Source: Poecilobothrus nobilitatus (Eukaryota; Arthropoda; Insecta; Diptera; Dolichopodidae). From it: a DNA stretch of 64,000 nucleotides. The stretch covers positions 1,426,001-1,490,000 of the forward strand of contig OX352774.1 of the NCBI GenBank assembly GCA_947095535.1. The letters are read 5' to 3'. Position numbers and translations under genes: made by a program. The notes under the pieces are model-generated. The model ran no database searches and was not told where the DNA came from. It was given only the letters and a program-made list of their open reading frames with translations. Positions 25,401-40,400 of this stretch are shown here, in pieces (position 1 is the first letter of the stretch; each line of letters begins with the position of its first letter).

Positions 25401-28400
25401 TTAAAAAATTTATAAAATTTTCTTTTGTAAATAACTTTTTAAAGTTTTTTAATGTTTCGAATTCTTTTGTACTCTACTTTTTACTACATTGCATATTTCC
25501 ACTATTTTGCTCTAATATTCATTCAATTAAAATTTTTTTGAAACTCTTTTATAGTAAGTAGCTACTTTCTTATTTATTTATTTCTTAGTTACATAAGGGT
25601 TGCCTACGAAGTCTTGCGTGTTAAAATCTCGTGTCTCAAAATCTCGCGTTGTAAAACCAAATAATTATATTCATTAATTAAATAGATTGAGTGGGTACGA
25701 AACTCCAAAAAATAAAATCTGCACAAAAAAATTTCCAAAAACAATTTAGCAAAAAAAATTATAATAAGTTGAATTATTATTGTTTAATAATTTTTTTTTT
25801 GTTGTAGACTTAAATTGTATTTGAAAATTTATGTAAGTAATCACAAATTTTAACTTTACCCGGTTAAAATGGCTTTTTTTACTTTTTCGTATTGTTTTGT
25901 TTACATATTTATTATGTGCATTATAATATTTATGAAATTGCATATCATTTTGATATTGACACGTACCTTAGATTTCAAAAATCATAATATTATAATCATA
26001 CGTAAGTATATTTTAATTTTAAACTACATATTATATTGAAAAATGCTAATTTTGTAATACTGATAATTTAATTTCTGAAAAGGAAATATTATAAAATAAG
26101 TATATAATATTGAAAAATTGAGTAATAATTTTTTAAAAAGCAATATTTTTTGTATTTTTTCCATTTCTACTTTTTGGTGATATTTTCTAGGAAAAGAGGG
26201 TAACCCTGATTTTGAATACAACTGTTCATTTAAAATTTCAGAATTCCTTCTATTTCAGAATTTAGCAAATATAATATAAATATTTTGAATAAAACGAATA
26301 CCCTGATTTTAAATACAACTCTAATTATATTTTTTACATACATATTTAAAACAAACTTAACTTAGCGGCGACTGCCGGCCCCAAATCAAAACTAAACAAA
26401 TTATTAGAACCCTGATTTTGTAACCAACTCTGAAACCCATCCAAATTATTTGTTTTTACATACACATTTAAACAACAACGCATTTAATATATTTAATATA
26501 GGGGATGCTACCGTCTGCCGTCCTAAACTGTCGCTAAGCAAGCTAAAAACCATGATTTTGTAACCAACTATAAAATCCGTCCTAATAATTTTTATATACA
26601 GGTAAATGCAACATATAGAAACATATATAGAAACAATAAATGCTTTATTGTTGGAATATTAGATATTTCAAAAATAAGGCGTTTAATATAACTGCCACCC
26701 ACAAACCCCCGTCTAACATATTATTGGAACGCAACTTTTGTATCGTATTCTAAAATTCTAGGCCATGTGTTACATACACATTTTGTAAATGATAAAAGCT
26801 AGATTTTGTAACAACTCAAAATATATTTTAAAAAAACTGCCCAAATTTTTTTTTAACATAGAAATTCGATTTTTTTTCGACATTTTATATTTAAACTTTT
26901 ATGGCTATTCGACATTTTTGTATTATACATTTTTTTTTTCAACAAAAAGACTGACTCCCAATAGTTCTTGTATTTTTTTAATTTCTAGTTTTTCGCGAGT
27001 TTTTTAAAAAATATTCCGAAAGCGCGAGATTTTGAAACATCAGATTTTGAAACGCGAAATTTTAAAAAACGAGTTTTATAAGGCACGAGATTTCGATACG
27101 TTCCCGTTTCATACATAATTAGCAAAATGAAAATTGCGATGGAGATTAGGTAAAAATGCGATTTAAAATGAGGTTTGCACCAATACAATCATGTTTATAA
27201 AAATAAAGTGTTTTTTCGTAAAACACTTTCATAACACAGTATAATATAATTTGTAATTGATTGATCATTTATTTAATCATTTATATTTAATATGCAAAAA
27301 ATAAACAAAATGATAATTGTTCAAAAATAATAATTAAATTATTCATAAAAATTAAGATAATGTGAAAATTACAAATTATGTTTATTTTGTAGACAGTAAA
27401 AATGGTATTATACATAAAATGTCTACAATTCAATACAGTATTTTATTAAGAAAAATATCGATTTTAATTATTATTAATTAGTACACTAAGTTTAATTCTT
27501 ATGGTAGATAAATAATGCAGGCAAAAAAGAAATTAAATTTTGTCATATTATAGTTACTCTTAAAATAAATTAAAGGTCTTATAAACTTTTAAAATTTATT
27601 TTCCTAAAAGATTCAACATAATAAGGTTTTAGTATTTACCTGAAATAGGGGTTGATCAATTTTAGCAGTGGCTGGTATTTGAACTTTATAAAATCGTTGA
27701 TCAAACTCAGGATTTTGATCATTAATATCATCAACTGTAATTACAACTCTCGTTGTAGATGAAAGTTGCGGTCGACCATTATCTGACACAGAAATCTACA
27801 TAAATAAATAATCAAAATTATTTTAAAATAAATTTAACTTCCACTTATAAAGAATAACTAAAACTATACTTTTTAACATACAGTTAATCATGAAAATTCA
27901 AAATTTTAATAAATTTTAATACTTCAAAAATAACTTTTTACAAATTTTAAAACCTTAGTACAACCGTATATTTTTCGAAGATTTTAGTACTTAAGTACTT
28001 AGTACTTTTAGTACTTAGTACTTAGTACAACCATACACTTTTGAAAATAATGCATTCAAAATTTCAATTTAAAAAAAAACATCATTTCTTTTACTTGCTA
28101 AATGAGTCGCTTAAAAAATATTAAACATAAAGAAAAATATATATATGAAATATGTATGAAGGAGGATGGATTATAGTTTATATAATATTATACAGTAGGA
28201 GTGTTTATGTATATACTGTACAAATATATTATATACCCGGTATAGAGTGCATGCAACTAAATTAAAACTATAGATAATCTAGAATAAACTCATATACATT
28301 TCGAGGTTTGCTTCCAAACTCCAAATTACTAACCTTTGAAAATTTATACAGTTTACTAAGGTTAAACCGCTTTAAAATAATTTTAAGAAAACATAAAAAC

Positions 28401-31400
28401 AATCTTAGGAGCAGAAGATATTTTTGTTGTAAAGATATTTTGACTTTGTAAGTGTATCTTTTTTTTCTAAAAATGCTTGTGAAAACAAAATTGAAAAACA
28501 TAACAGTTACAAAATTATATAACAAAATTACCTCAAGAATATGTTCCGATTGATTTTCACGATCTAATTTACGAGCTGTGGTGGTTATAATACCTACAAA
28601 AAAAAATTATAATATAATAGTAATTATTGAATATTCACATTGTGTTCATTATTTAATAAACAGTTTTAATGACAAATATAATTTATATTCAGATAGTAAT
28701 GTAACATTTCACTACAGATAGTAATGAAAATTATTATAAGACAAATTCTTCGTAAAATCAAAGGAAATTTTTAATTTTTCATAATTAACAAAAGCCATCA
28801 ACTCATGTAAAAGTATAATGCCTGAACTTTAATGTTTGTGTTTTACTTACAACAAATTTGCTCAGGTCTCCAATTTACCGATGTTTAAAAATAGCTTTAA
28901 AATGAAATTACAGCTAAAAGCTCTTAAATAGCGAAAGTACAAACATTTTTTCTCAGGAATCTTATCTATATTCTCAAAGATCTCCCCCCTTCTTACAAAA
29001 TATCAAGGTCCGACTAAAAACATTTCGGAAACACATGAACCAAAACTTCATAAAATTTTTTGTTCAACGGTAAATTTAAATACTAAAATGCAGAAATTAT
29101 ATTATTTTTATAGTAATTTATAAAATTTAGTTCATAGTTTTTATAGTAATTTATAAATTTCCTATCGCTTAATGTTTTTAGTTTGAAAAAATATTGAATA
29201 GAACTTGAGATACATACTTATAAAATAAACATTTAAAAATAGGATTTATACTAACTTTCAAAGACTGTACCTCTGTAATAGATGAGGCTACATAAAAATT
29301 TGTACCACAAAATTAAACTAATAAGCCTTATCGATGGTTATAATTTCATTGCTTTATTAACGCTGTAGAAGTTTCGTATTTTTGAAAAAAATTTAAAAAT
29401 GTGCGGAAAATACGTTCATAAAATGTCAGAAAGAAATTGTTTACCACAATAAAATTGTAGGCAGAAGTAATTTGTATGAAAAATGAATGATCAACAAAAT
29501 GTTATTACTTATGAAGTTGAAGTGTTAAAAAATCATACGCATCGAAGCTAAATAATATCCGCTTCAACGCCATTGTGCTAGATAAACATTGCAAAATTTT
29601 AACCACAAGCAGAATGTATGCCCAGTGGTATATACCAAATGTATGACACCAATAAACAATATATAGCGAAATGATGTGAATTTTTTGGTCCAGACAATAA
29701 CGCCTTTGTGTTTGTAAATATTGAGTCTATTATACAGCTTGTCTAATGAAAATTCTAAGTGGAGATTAACAAGATTAAGGCGTTCAAATTGCAATGTAAT
29801 AAATAAGCAAAATTATTACGTCTTTCTGGGCAAATGATGTTCAGAATTGGAAATCAAATTCTAGTTATACTTTTATGATCATAAAACTGTCATATTCTTT
29901 GGAAGTTTAATAAATAAAAATTAATTTTAGACCCAATGCATTACACTTTCTAAGACGATGAAAGATACGGATGCTGATACGGATTACAGCACAGTTAAAT
30001 TGACTAAGTCACTCTTTTGGCAGAGATACAATTGTACAACTCATCAAAGTGTGAACTTAATGGCTCTTACGACTTTTTGATGGAAACTGTTAAATGAAGG
30101 GAAGCTTCATAGATGAGTAAGAGATAACGAATATGCATGTATCTACATTATATTTTATTTATTACTTATAATATAGTTATATAACAAAAAGAATAACTTA
30201 AACAACATTTTTTATACTTTTTTAATTTTCTGTAACTTAAAATGCAAATTTACAAGATAATAAAAAATAATTTACCGCTTGTGCTATTTATTGCAAAAAA
30301 TTCGCCAGGATTCCCTGATATAATACGATATGTAATATGTTTATTAAGATCAATGTCGTCATCCTCAGCAATTAGTTGTAAAATTTTTTTACCTGTAGGA
30401 CTTCCTTCTGGAATCGATGCATAATAAACAGGATTTTGTGTTAATGGTACATTATCGTTTTCATTTAAAACTTCAACATAAACCTGCATTTTAGAAAAGT
30501 ATGATAATGAAATATATTAATTATTCCTTTTTACGGGTTTAAGCAAAATTGAATTGAATTTTTTTAATTTTAGATAAATTATTCTAAACTATATACATAA
30601 AATTACATAAACATCTTTCAATAACTTCCAATTCCTTTTACCTGAACACACGAATGTAATGGTACAACAGCCTGATCTTGAGCACATATAGTTAACCAAT
30701 AATGAGGTTTATCTTCAATGTCTAAAGATGCCAGCGTTTTTAAAGACCCTAAAAAATTAAAAAGACAAAACAAATAGTTATCCATAATATTAAACTTTAT
30801 TTCACAGTTGTAAAAGGTTTTTTAAAAATAAAGAGTTTCGACAACCATTGATTTAGTAAAAGTAGTGAAAGTAGTGGATTTGAAAACTGAAATAAAGAAA
30901 TTCTTAAGGAAAAGATGACGTAACAAAGAAATGAATTTTAAAATGAATCAAATGTTATTTCACACTAGAATAGTTCGAAAACTTTTTCATAAAGGATTGT
31001 GTTACAAATTTAAATTTTTTAACTAAATTCGAAATCTTTTATATTGACTTAATTATTCGCAAAAGCTCTGTAGTTTTTTAAAACAGTTTGTAGTCAATAA
31101 ATTTTATTTTAAAATTCGCTTCGTGTACATATTATTTCTTCATATTTACAATTTTACAGATTTGATGTAGTCGCTAATCGCTAACTATACCAAGTAAAAT
31201 TTTCTTATTTCAGTTTGAAAATTCACTACTCCCCTAAATCAATGATTGTAAAATAATTTTATACTTGCTAAAGCATATACATATACATAATATATTATAT
31301 TATAATTTTTATTTATCTTGTTATACCCTACACATTAAGTATATGGTATATTAACTTTGGTATGGTGTTTGTAACCACCAAAAGGAAGCGAGTTAGATAT

Positions 31401-34400
31401 GGACATGTATATATATTCTGAATCAGGATCACCTCCTGAGTCGATTTAGCGATGTCCGTCCGTCCGTTCGCACGATAACTCAAAAACTAGTGAAGCTATC
31501 TTGATGAAATTTATATAGTAGGTTACTAATTACGAAAGGAAGACTAAGTTCGAATCTGGACAAAATCGATCCATGGGTTCGGGTACCTCCCATACAACTC
31601 CCAAAAGCGAATACGCATATCTTCGAAATTAATAAAGATAGAAACTTAAAATTTTGTACGAGGTTGTGTTTTCCGCAATCCCTGATATCCCTAAAATTTG
31701 AGATGAATTGGAGTGATTGTTCGGGTACCTCCCACACAACTCCTAAAACCGAACCAACATATCTTCGAAATTAATAAAGATAGAAACTTCAAATTTGATA
31801 CGAAGGTGCTGTTTCCTGAATCCCTGATTTGTCCAAAATTAGAGATGAATTGCGGTGGTTGGTCGGGTACCTTGCATACAACTCCCAAAACCGAACAAGC
31901 ATATCTTCGAAATTAATAAATATAGAAACTGCAAATTTGATACGATAGTGTTGTTTCCTGAATTCCTGATTTGCCTAAAATTTCAGATGAATTGGAATGA
32001 TTGTTCGAGTATCTCCCACACAACTCCCAAGACCGAACAAGCATATCTTCGAAATTAATAAATATAAAAACTTGAAATTTGAGATAAGAGTATTCTATCC
32101 TGTTCATAATGTCTCTAAAATTTGGGATGAATTGGGGAGGTGGTCCGGGTGCCTTCACACACTTCACAAGACCTAACAAGCATATCTTCGAATTTAATAA
32201 AGATAGAAACCTGAAATATTGTACAAAGATTGTAAAAGCATTTAGTTTTTTAGCTTATATTAAATACCTAACTAAAATAACTTATGAATTTTTAATTTGA
32301 TTTGAATTTTTTAGGTTTAGGGATAAATAAGTCGGTTACATCGACTTACTGTTACATTTACTTGTTTTTCATTTAAAATTAATGTACCCATTTAACATTT
32401 TCAAAAATATCAAATAAATTGCTTGTAAAAGTTTATTTTCAATAAACAGTAAAATATATCTACTTAAGTATTTCAAAATGAAGACAAACAAATCTAAAAA
32501 AAAAAAAAATTCTATAGAAATTTTCAAATATTTAAATAATTGCACACAATAATTAAAATATTATAACTAGAAAATCCCCTGTGCAATTGCACAATTTCTA
32601 TAGATTCAAAAACATTTACGTTAACATACTAACACCTTTAATAAGCTACCTAAAAATTCATTTTTACATCACCACCATTAAAAAAACGTTGGAATTACTT
32701 ACTTACTTGATGTAAAAGAAAAAAAACATAAAACAAATCTAAACACATAAACTTAAAAAAGCTAGGTACAGTTTAGTAATTAATTTTTTCTCGCCGTTTT
32801 TTCGTTGCGGTAATTTTTGACAGTTTTTTAATCATTGAAAAAAAATTATCCAAGCTAAAAACACAGTCAAAAATTGTGTGAAACACATGTATAAAGTCCA
32901 CAATAAAAACCGGCGAAAAAATGCCGCCGATTTTTTTGCCCGGCTGAAAAATTTATATTTTACAATTTTGTAGCGGCGAAATCAATAGTTATATTGTAAC
33001 ATTAAAATTCAAAAATAATTTTTAATGTCATTTTGTTAACATTCGTAGATAGGTTAAGATAATAATATGTCATTTGAAGAAAAATTAATATAGGAAGTAA
33101 TAAGGAAAATAGTAAAATACATGAAGACACATTCATTATTGTTAGTTTCAAAAAATGTTCTTCATCCTTTTCTTTTATTTCCATATAATATTTTACGAAG
33201 AAATCATATTGTTCCGACCTTCATTTGCTATGAGATTCGAATTCACCCACCAACCGCTACAATATTTGTTTTTGTTACATTTAAAACAATCCCAATAATC
33301 GAAATAATTTTAATATTTTTTAAAATTTTACTCTCTATTTTTCTTTAGTTTTAAAAAAAAAATTTTGTCAATCAAAAACAACTGTTTTCGCCGCGAAATT
33401 ACTTTATTAACCAAAACTACTTTTTTGTCTTTTGCGTTTATTTTTTTTTGCTTGAAAAAAATATGCGTTTCTATAATAATTAGTAAGCTTCTGATTTCTG
33501 TTATGAAATATAATTATCCAAGTCTGCAGAATTTTATATTGAGTAATAAAAAAAAATCAAATATTTTATGTTATATCAAAAATTCAGCATAAAAATCAGA
33601 ATTTCCATCTAAATAAACAAAACTACTTTAAAGTATGTTGCGAAGCTTTTACCATAGTGACTTATAATAGTGAAAACTTTACTTTTATAATAGTGAAAAC
33701 AAAATAAAAATAAAATCGATATTATTTTTTTTCTTATAAATATGAGGCTTACTATAAAGTTTGCTCTTTTCACTTTCAGGCCTTTTAATTTTATTAAGAG
33801 TATTTTTATTTTTTTTTTACAAAACAAAGAATCATTTGAAAACTGCCAACAGAAGATTAATATTTTATTTTTAATTTACCGCTGCGACCAGTTCATAATG
33901 GTTGTGGCGTTCAAATTTAAAAGTTAAAAATTTGCTTTAAATTTGTATCGAAAGTAGTTTTTAAAAAGTAATAAATCTTAAAATTCTTACTTTTAATGAA
34001 AATTTTGTATCATTAGTACTTTGAATACTTTTAGTCGAAGATTTGTGTCTCAGATAATAAAATTTTAAATTATTAAATAATTATACAGAAATATCATCAT
34101 TGCCAGTTTAGTTTACATTCACTGTAAAGTGGTTTATTATAGAAATAAAATATTTTTTTTTACATGTTGGCAAGGTCTCGCAACATCTTGTGTATTATTT
34201 ATTACAGATAGACAATATTATAATTGCACGATTAGAATTACCAAATGTTTCCAATTTTTGAACAAATAAAAAAATATATGTTACATTTATACAAGGAACT
34301 TGATAAAAAAACATATTTCTTTTCAAAAATTAGATTAAAATTAACCTGTATCTACCGCGAAATATATAGTATAACAATCAATATACATATTATATGCTAT

Positions 34401-37400
34401 ATAAAAAATCAAGAAAATATTTTTGTTAATACATACATAGTTATGTTTATAAATAGTTAAGCTAACTAAATAAATAAAAATATGAAAGAATTTACCTTCA
34501 CTGGTAATTGTAAATATTCCTAAACCATCACCACCACGTATGGAATAAATAATTTTTGAATCTGGACCCGGAGGATCAGCATCAATTGCAATAATATTCA
34601 TTACATGCGTATCTGGGGGTTGATTTTCTAGCACTCTGCCTGTCAGTACAAAATCTGGAAACTCTGGAGCATGTCGATTTTCGTTTACATCAATAACTTC
34701 TACAATTACTGTTGCTTCAGATGATAAAGCAGGTGTACCACGATCTATTGCTCGAACTGTAAAACTGTGAACTTGCCGCTCTTCATAATCTAGAAAACTT
34801 TCGGTTCGTATTGTTCCACTATACTTATCAATTTTAAATAACTTTTCATCATCATCATCTTCACTAAGAGAATACAAAACTTCACCACTTGGTCCAATAT
34901 CCAAATCACTAGCACTAACTATTGCAATTACGGTACCGCGAGGAATATCTTCACGAACTCTAAATGTGTACTCAATCAATGTGAATTCTGGAGCATTATC
35001 GTTAATATCATCAACAGTTACTCTAACAAGAGCATCCGAATGTAAAATTGTTGACGTTGGTCTATTTTTCCTAAAAACTCCACCATCAGTTGCGCGAATC
35101 CTAAGCTCATAGATTTCTTGGCGTTCTCTATCTAAACGATTTCTGACAAATAAAACTCCCGTTGTAGAATCTACTTGAAAATCCTCTGTGTCTGTAATCA
35201 TTGAATAACTAATAACTGCATTATCACCTAAATCGGCATCGGTAGCATTTAACTGAAAAATTATTGTCCCATTAATAGCATTTTCTGTAACTCGAAATGA
35301 TGCTAAAGGTTTTGAAAACTTAGGAGGATTGTCATTTTCATCAATTACAAATATTGGCAACATTTTTGATAAAGATTTTTGTGGTTTTCCTAAATCATAT
35401 ACAGTGACATTTAAAATATATTCATCCTCGCGTTCTCTGTCTAAATATCCGATAATTTGTAATTCTCCAGTTTCAGGATCTATTCGAAAAACTGAATCAT
35501 GATCCCCATCAGATATTCCAAACACAAGCTTCCCATTATAACCCAAATCACGATCACGAGCTTTTATCCATCCAACCGTTGTTCCTAATGCTACTGTTTC
35601 ATTAATTTTTAACTCATGAGGGAAATCCACAAATTCTGGCGTGTGCTGATTTTCTCCGTAGCGACTTGGCATCATTACAAAGTCATCATGTGCATTATAT
35701 TCTCGTCCCGGCATATTATTTTTCTCAGCTGCAGCTAAAATTTCAGCTTGCCGTCTTATTACTCCTGTATCACGGCATTCAAAATGACTGCTTTCTTCTA
35801 CAGGATGCCCAAGGCGATTTATTTGATTAGGAAACACACTCCCGGATACAGCAAAATTTCTTTTAGCGTTAATTAAATTTATTTTAATAATCATTATATC
35901 AGCAAAATGAGTGCCATCTGTAGCAGTCACATTAATTACACGTTCTTCAATACCAACATCAATTAAATCACAACCAATTGAAATCACTCCCGATGTCGCA
36001 TCTAAATTAAAACAATTATCTTCATTCCCTGAAACCATACGATAGCTAATGTAATTTCCAGAATCAAAATCTATAGCTGATAAAGTCAAAATTTCGGTTC
36101 CAATAGGAAGCTCTCTGGGAATATGACCCACGCAATCAACTCTTTCAAATTGAGGTCTATTATCGTTAACATCACGAATTCTAATAATTAATTCCATTTC
36201 GGTTTGTCGTCTATATGGTAAACCCCAATCTGACGCTCTTAAACTTAGGATATATTCTCTTTGCATACTTTCATAATCAATTAGTTTTGAAGTTCTAACA
36301 ACACCAGAAAAATGATCTATATCAAATGGCACATCGTTTAAGTTGGCTATACTATACGAGATATATGCATTTTCTCCAGAGTCGCGATCGCGTGCAGTGA
36401 CCTTCGTCACCGTATTTCCTGATGGTTCATTTTCATCAATCCATATTGTTTTATTAATATTTTCAAAGACTGGATCATTATCATTTGTATCCTGTACATT
36501 TACTTTTACTTTAGCAGATGATTGCATACGCATTCCAGCATTTCCCTGATCTATGGCAGATACAGTCAATGTGTAAAACGCTTTAGTTTCTGCATCCAAT
36601 GATTTTTGCGTATATAACATTCCTGTGTCAGGATTTATTCGAAATTCTCCACCTTCGTTACCCCCAACTATTTCAAGAAACACTAAAGCGTTTTTTCCTT
36701 GGTCACGATCTGTAACCTTAAGTCTTATCACAGGTGTATTTGGTGGTGATGTTTCTGGTACAGAAACCTCGTATATTTCTCGGTTAAAAACCGGAGCGTT
36801 ATCATTTATGTCAGCTAAATGTACAGGCACAATTTTATAACTTGATTGAGGTGGAATACCATTATCAACAGCACGTAAGGTTAAGTTGTAACCTAAAGGA
36901 GCTTGTTCACGATCTAATAGTCGTTGAATTTCAATATTATATTCTCCAGGCTTATTAGTTTTCGTAATACGAAAATGGCCATCTGGATCACCATTAACAA
37001 CGTCTAAACTTTTTATTTCTCCATGAATTCCTTGATCTTTATCAGTAACACGTACTATTCCATAAATATTGGCGGTTGGTCCTTCGAAAATTTCTGGCAG
37101 TGCTTGAACATATATGTCCGGAGTAAAAAGATTTACCTTAAGACAAAAAAATATAAAATTAATATGTTTAATTATTTCAATATATTTAAAAAAATAATAG
37201 GTACAATAAAATATTTTAATTTTATTTAACCAAATTCCAAAAAAACTTAAAAAGTAAAAAAAACGTGAATAAATATTTTTAAATCTGCATTCAAATTTCA
37301 TGCAGACAATCACATATATACAACAAAGGCTGTTTGGTACATTAGTTACTAGTTGCATTAAGTAAGTATATTATATATATATATATACTTATATTAGAGA

Positions 37401-40400
37401 GTCAAAACTAGAACAAATTTTTACTCTGAAAATTTACCTAGAGAAATTTCGATTTTACCTAGAGAAATAACAAAAACAAAACATCAAAAAAAAAAAAATA
37501 AATAAATTCACCATTAAAAATTGTACGCTTTGTACAAATCTATCTTGATCTTTATATAGATATTGAAAATTGAAAGTTCTTATGTATACATACTATTCTC
37601 ATTGAGTAAGTATAATCGTGTAATTTATATAATAATATAATACTTATACTTACTCAATGATACGATAGAGTTAGAATTGGTTAGAATTAGAATGGTGAAG
37701 TTTTGCCTGTATTATGTGTTTAAGAAGATCGCTATACATTTCTTAATGCTGTCTAATAAAAAACAATTCGAATAATAAATGAAAGAATAAAATACCTAAC
37801 AAGAAAAATTTAAATTAGGCGCCAGTTATATTTATCATTGAAATCCTTCCGGAAAATGTTTATTTTCAATTTTTTTGCTGCAAAAATTTAACAAAAATGT
37901 TGATTTAATGATTAAATAAATAATAATGTCTAAAGAATAAACTCTGCTACGAATTTTTAAATTTTAAGTTAAATATTTAAAAAAAAAATCAATTTTATGA
38001 TTTTCCGGATTGGTAATCACTTTCCTGAACAACTGATCAGTAATTTTGCTAATGAAACAGAATTGTTCTAATGACATATGTTTCACTTCTTCTCATTTCA
38101 GTTTGTCATTGAAAAAAATTCTGATGCAATTCTTGATATATTCCATTATGATTTTGTATTTTAATGAGTTTAGACTTAAAATTTGTTTTTTTATTATTTT
38201 GTTTAGGTTTAATTTTAAAATTTTTTATTTTAAAATGGAAATTTCAAAAAAAGTAAAAAAAAAAAATTTATTCTAGAAAATTTATACTTTTTTATTCTTC
38301 TCAATTCAGCCTATGTCATTATTAAATAAAAAAATTTTATTTTTTTATTCTTTATTAGTACCATTTTCTACCAATAATAATTAAATAAATTAAAATAACA
38401 AAACTTTATTTTGCAAACATCGAAATAACGCTAACACCAATTTAAATTTAAATTACATTTATTTTTATTTTACCTCCATTATTGTCATTTGCCATTTGAC
38501 AGATAATTTAACTGACAGTTTTCTCTGATTGCTATAATCGTCTATACCGAAAAAAGTATAAGTTTTCAATGAAACGTTTTTCCGGAAGCATTTCAATGAC
38601 AGGTATAACTGGCGCCTTAGGAAAGAATGGTGGAATAAGAAAATTTAAATTTTATTAGAATTAAAAAATAAGAACTTTATCATTTACATACATAAGTATT
38701 TATTATATCCATGTTATGAGTCGTAAGTGGTCGTAAGTCGTAACTATATTATATAGGTACATATAGGTATATATATATATATATATATACATATTCTGGA
38801 AAAGCAGTAGAACCATGATTTTGTAACCAACTCTAAAATCCTTCCTAATTCAGAATCTTGAGCATACATATACATACATATTTTGGAAAAAGTGTATAAC
38901 TCTGATTTTAAAACCACCTTTAAAACCCTACTAATTCAGAATCGCGCATATGCATATATATATAAATATTTTGTAGAGTTATTATGATTTTAAATTCAAC
39001 TTTAAAATTCTTCCTAATTTAGAATATTACATACAGATATATTTATAAAAAAATTTTTGAGAAGGAATATAACTCTTATTTCGTAACCAACTCTAAAATC
39101 CCTTCTAATTCAGTTATACATACATAATCTGGAAAAAGGGAGATTCCGAATATATATGTAATATTATGAATTAGGAGAGATTTTAGAGTAGGCTATAAAA
39201 TCAGAGTTTCCCTTTTCCCGTTATATAAATGAATTAGCAAAGATTTTAGAGTTGCTCACAAAATCAGGGTTATAAGCCTTTTCCAGAATATGCATATTGC
39301 AGGGTATATATGAGATTCTGAATTAGGAGGAATTTTAGAGTTGCTAACAAAATCAGGGTTATACCCGTTTTCCAGATTTTTTTTTTTAACATCGTTTTTA
39401 TATTTACAACTAATTATTACAACAATGCACAAAAGCATTTAGATATCCAATAAATTATTTCAAATTAGAAATTAAGTTGTCATGTGAGGTGAGGAATTAA
39501 TTCAGTAATTTCTTCCCTTTGCACTAATTTTCTGCCTGCTCAAGCAGATGAAATATTATGCTGTCTGAACCTAGTTGGAAGTTCAGCCGGAGTAGAACGC
39601 TTGAGCCTGTTTCGCTGATTTTTGTTTGAAGCCAAACCTCTTGGCAGTATGTTTGGAAGTACCTCCAATCTGTTGAAATAATTTTTGCTGGACAAACTTA
39701 TTTCTTCTTATCATTTTGAATAGTTGTGTTAAGCACGTACCAAGGCGCATTGACTATTGATCTCAGGACTTTAGACTGGAATCTTTCCAAGATATTTATG
39801 TTCGATTTACTGGCCGTTCCCCAGAGTTCAATCCCGTATGTCCATATTGGCTTTAGTATGCATTTATACAAAATTACCTTATTTTCTAGTGATAATTGTG
39901 ACCTTCTGTTAAACAACCAATACATTTTGATGAACTTTGTTCGAAGATATTTGACGTTATACAGTATATGTGTCTGCCAAATTAATTTTCTATCCAGATG
40001 TAGCCCTAATGAATTTGAATTTGCTGAATTTGATTGAGATAGGAGTTGTTTAGTTTCACTGCTGGGCAAGTATTTTTCCTCGGGATGAAAGTGATGTGTA
40101 CTAATTTGTTTTCGGTGGCCTTTATTCTCAATTTCTTTAACCAGAACTGTATTTTATCTAAAGCTTTCTGTACTATTAAGGAGGCGTTCATATCTTGAAG
40201 CCAAAACAGCGGTGTCATCTGCAAATGTTGCTATCATTGTTTCTTCGTTTGTAGGAAGATCGGCAGTATACTGCTACGCTACCTGGTGGTACCCCAGAGC
40301 ATATATCAAACAAAGGCGTGGTATAATCTCTGTATTTTACCATATATTTCCTTTTGGTTAGATATGCTTTTTAAATGACATAGAAATGGTGTGGCAATTT

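Larger units (their letters stand above)
9149..27639 (-). other. kug intron 6, 18.5 kb, filled with transposon relics
   Basis: Its limits are set by the acceptor of exon 7 and the donor of exon 6; the protein is continuous across it (PLFQ then VLAIDND). It contains the elements listed separately between 9480 and 26620. The rest is AT-rich and without recognisable content, notably 13190-14900, 20130-23100, 24330-24630, 25000-26150 and 26630-27600. Intron size is what is expected of a large developmental cadherin gene in a repeat-rich insect genome. Confidence 0.8.

Noticed and set aside
31570..32240. CRISPR-like array
   Set aside because: Units of about 142 bases are imperfect throughout, with no short exact repeat/unique spacer alternation, and the host is eukaryotic.
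33121..33927. Cluster of 60-75-codon open frames rich in Phe and Ile
   Set aside because: Found on both strands in near-random AT-rich sequence with no domain pattern.
34496..37136. Assignment of the cadherin to Fat (ft) or Dachsous (ds) instead of Fat-like
   Set aside because: The N-terminal PLYNVTIPENSVGKTYA and the ECRDTGV spacer fit the Fat-like/FAT1-3 group as I remember it better than ft or ds. A proper tree would settle this.
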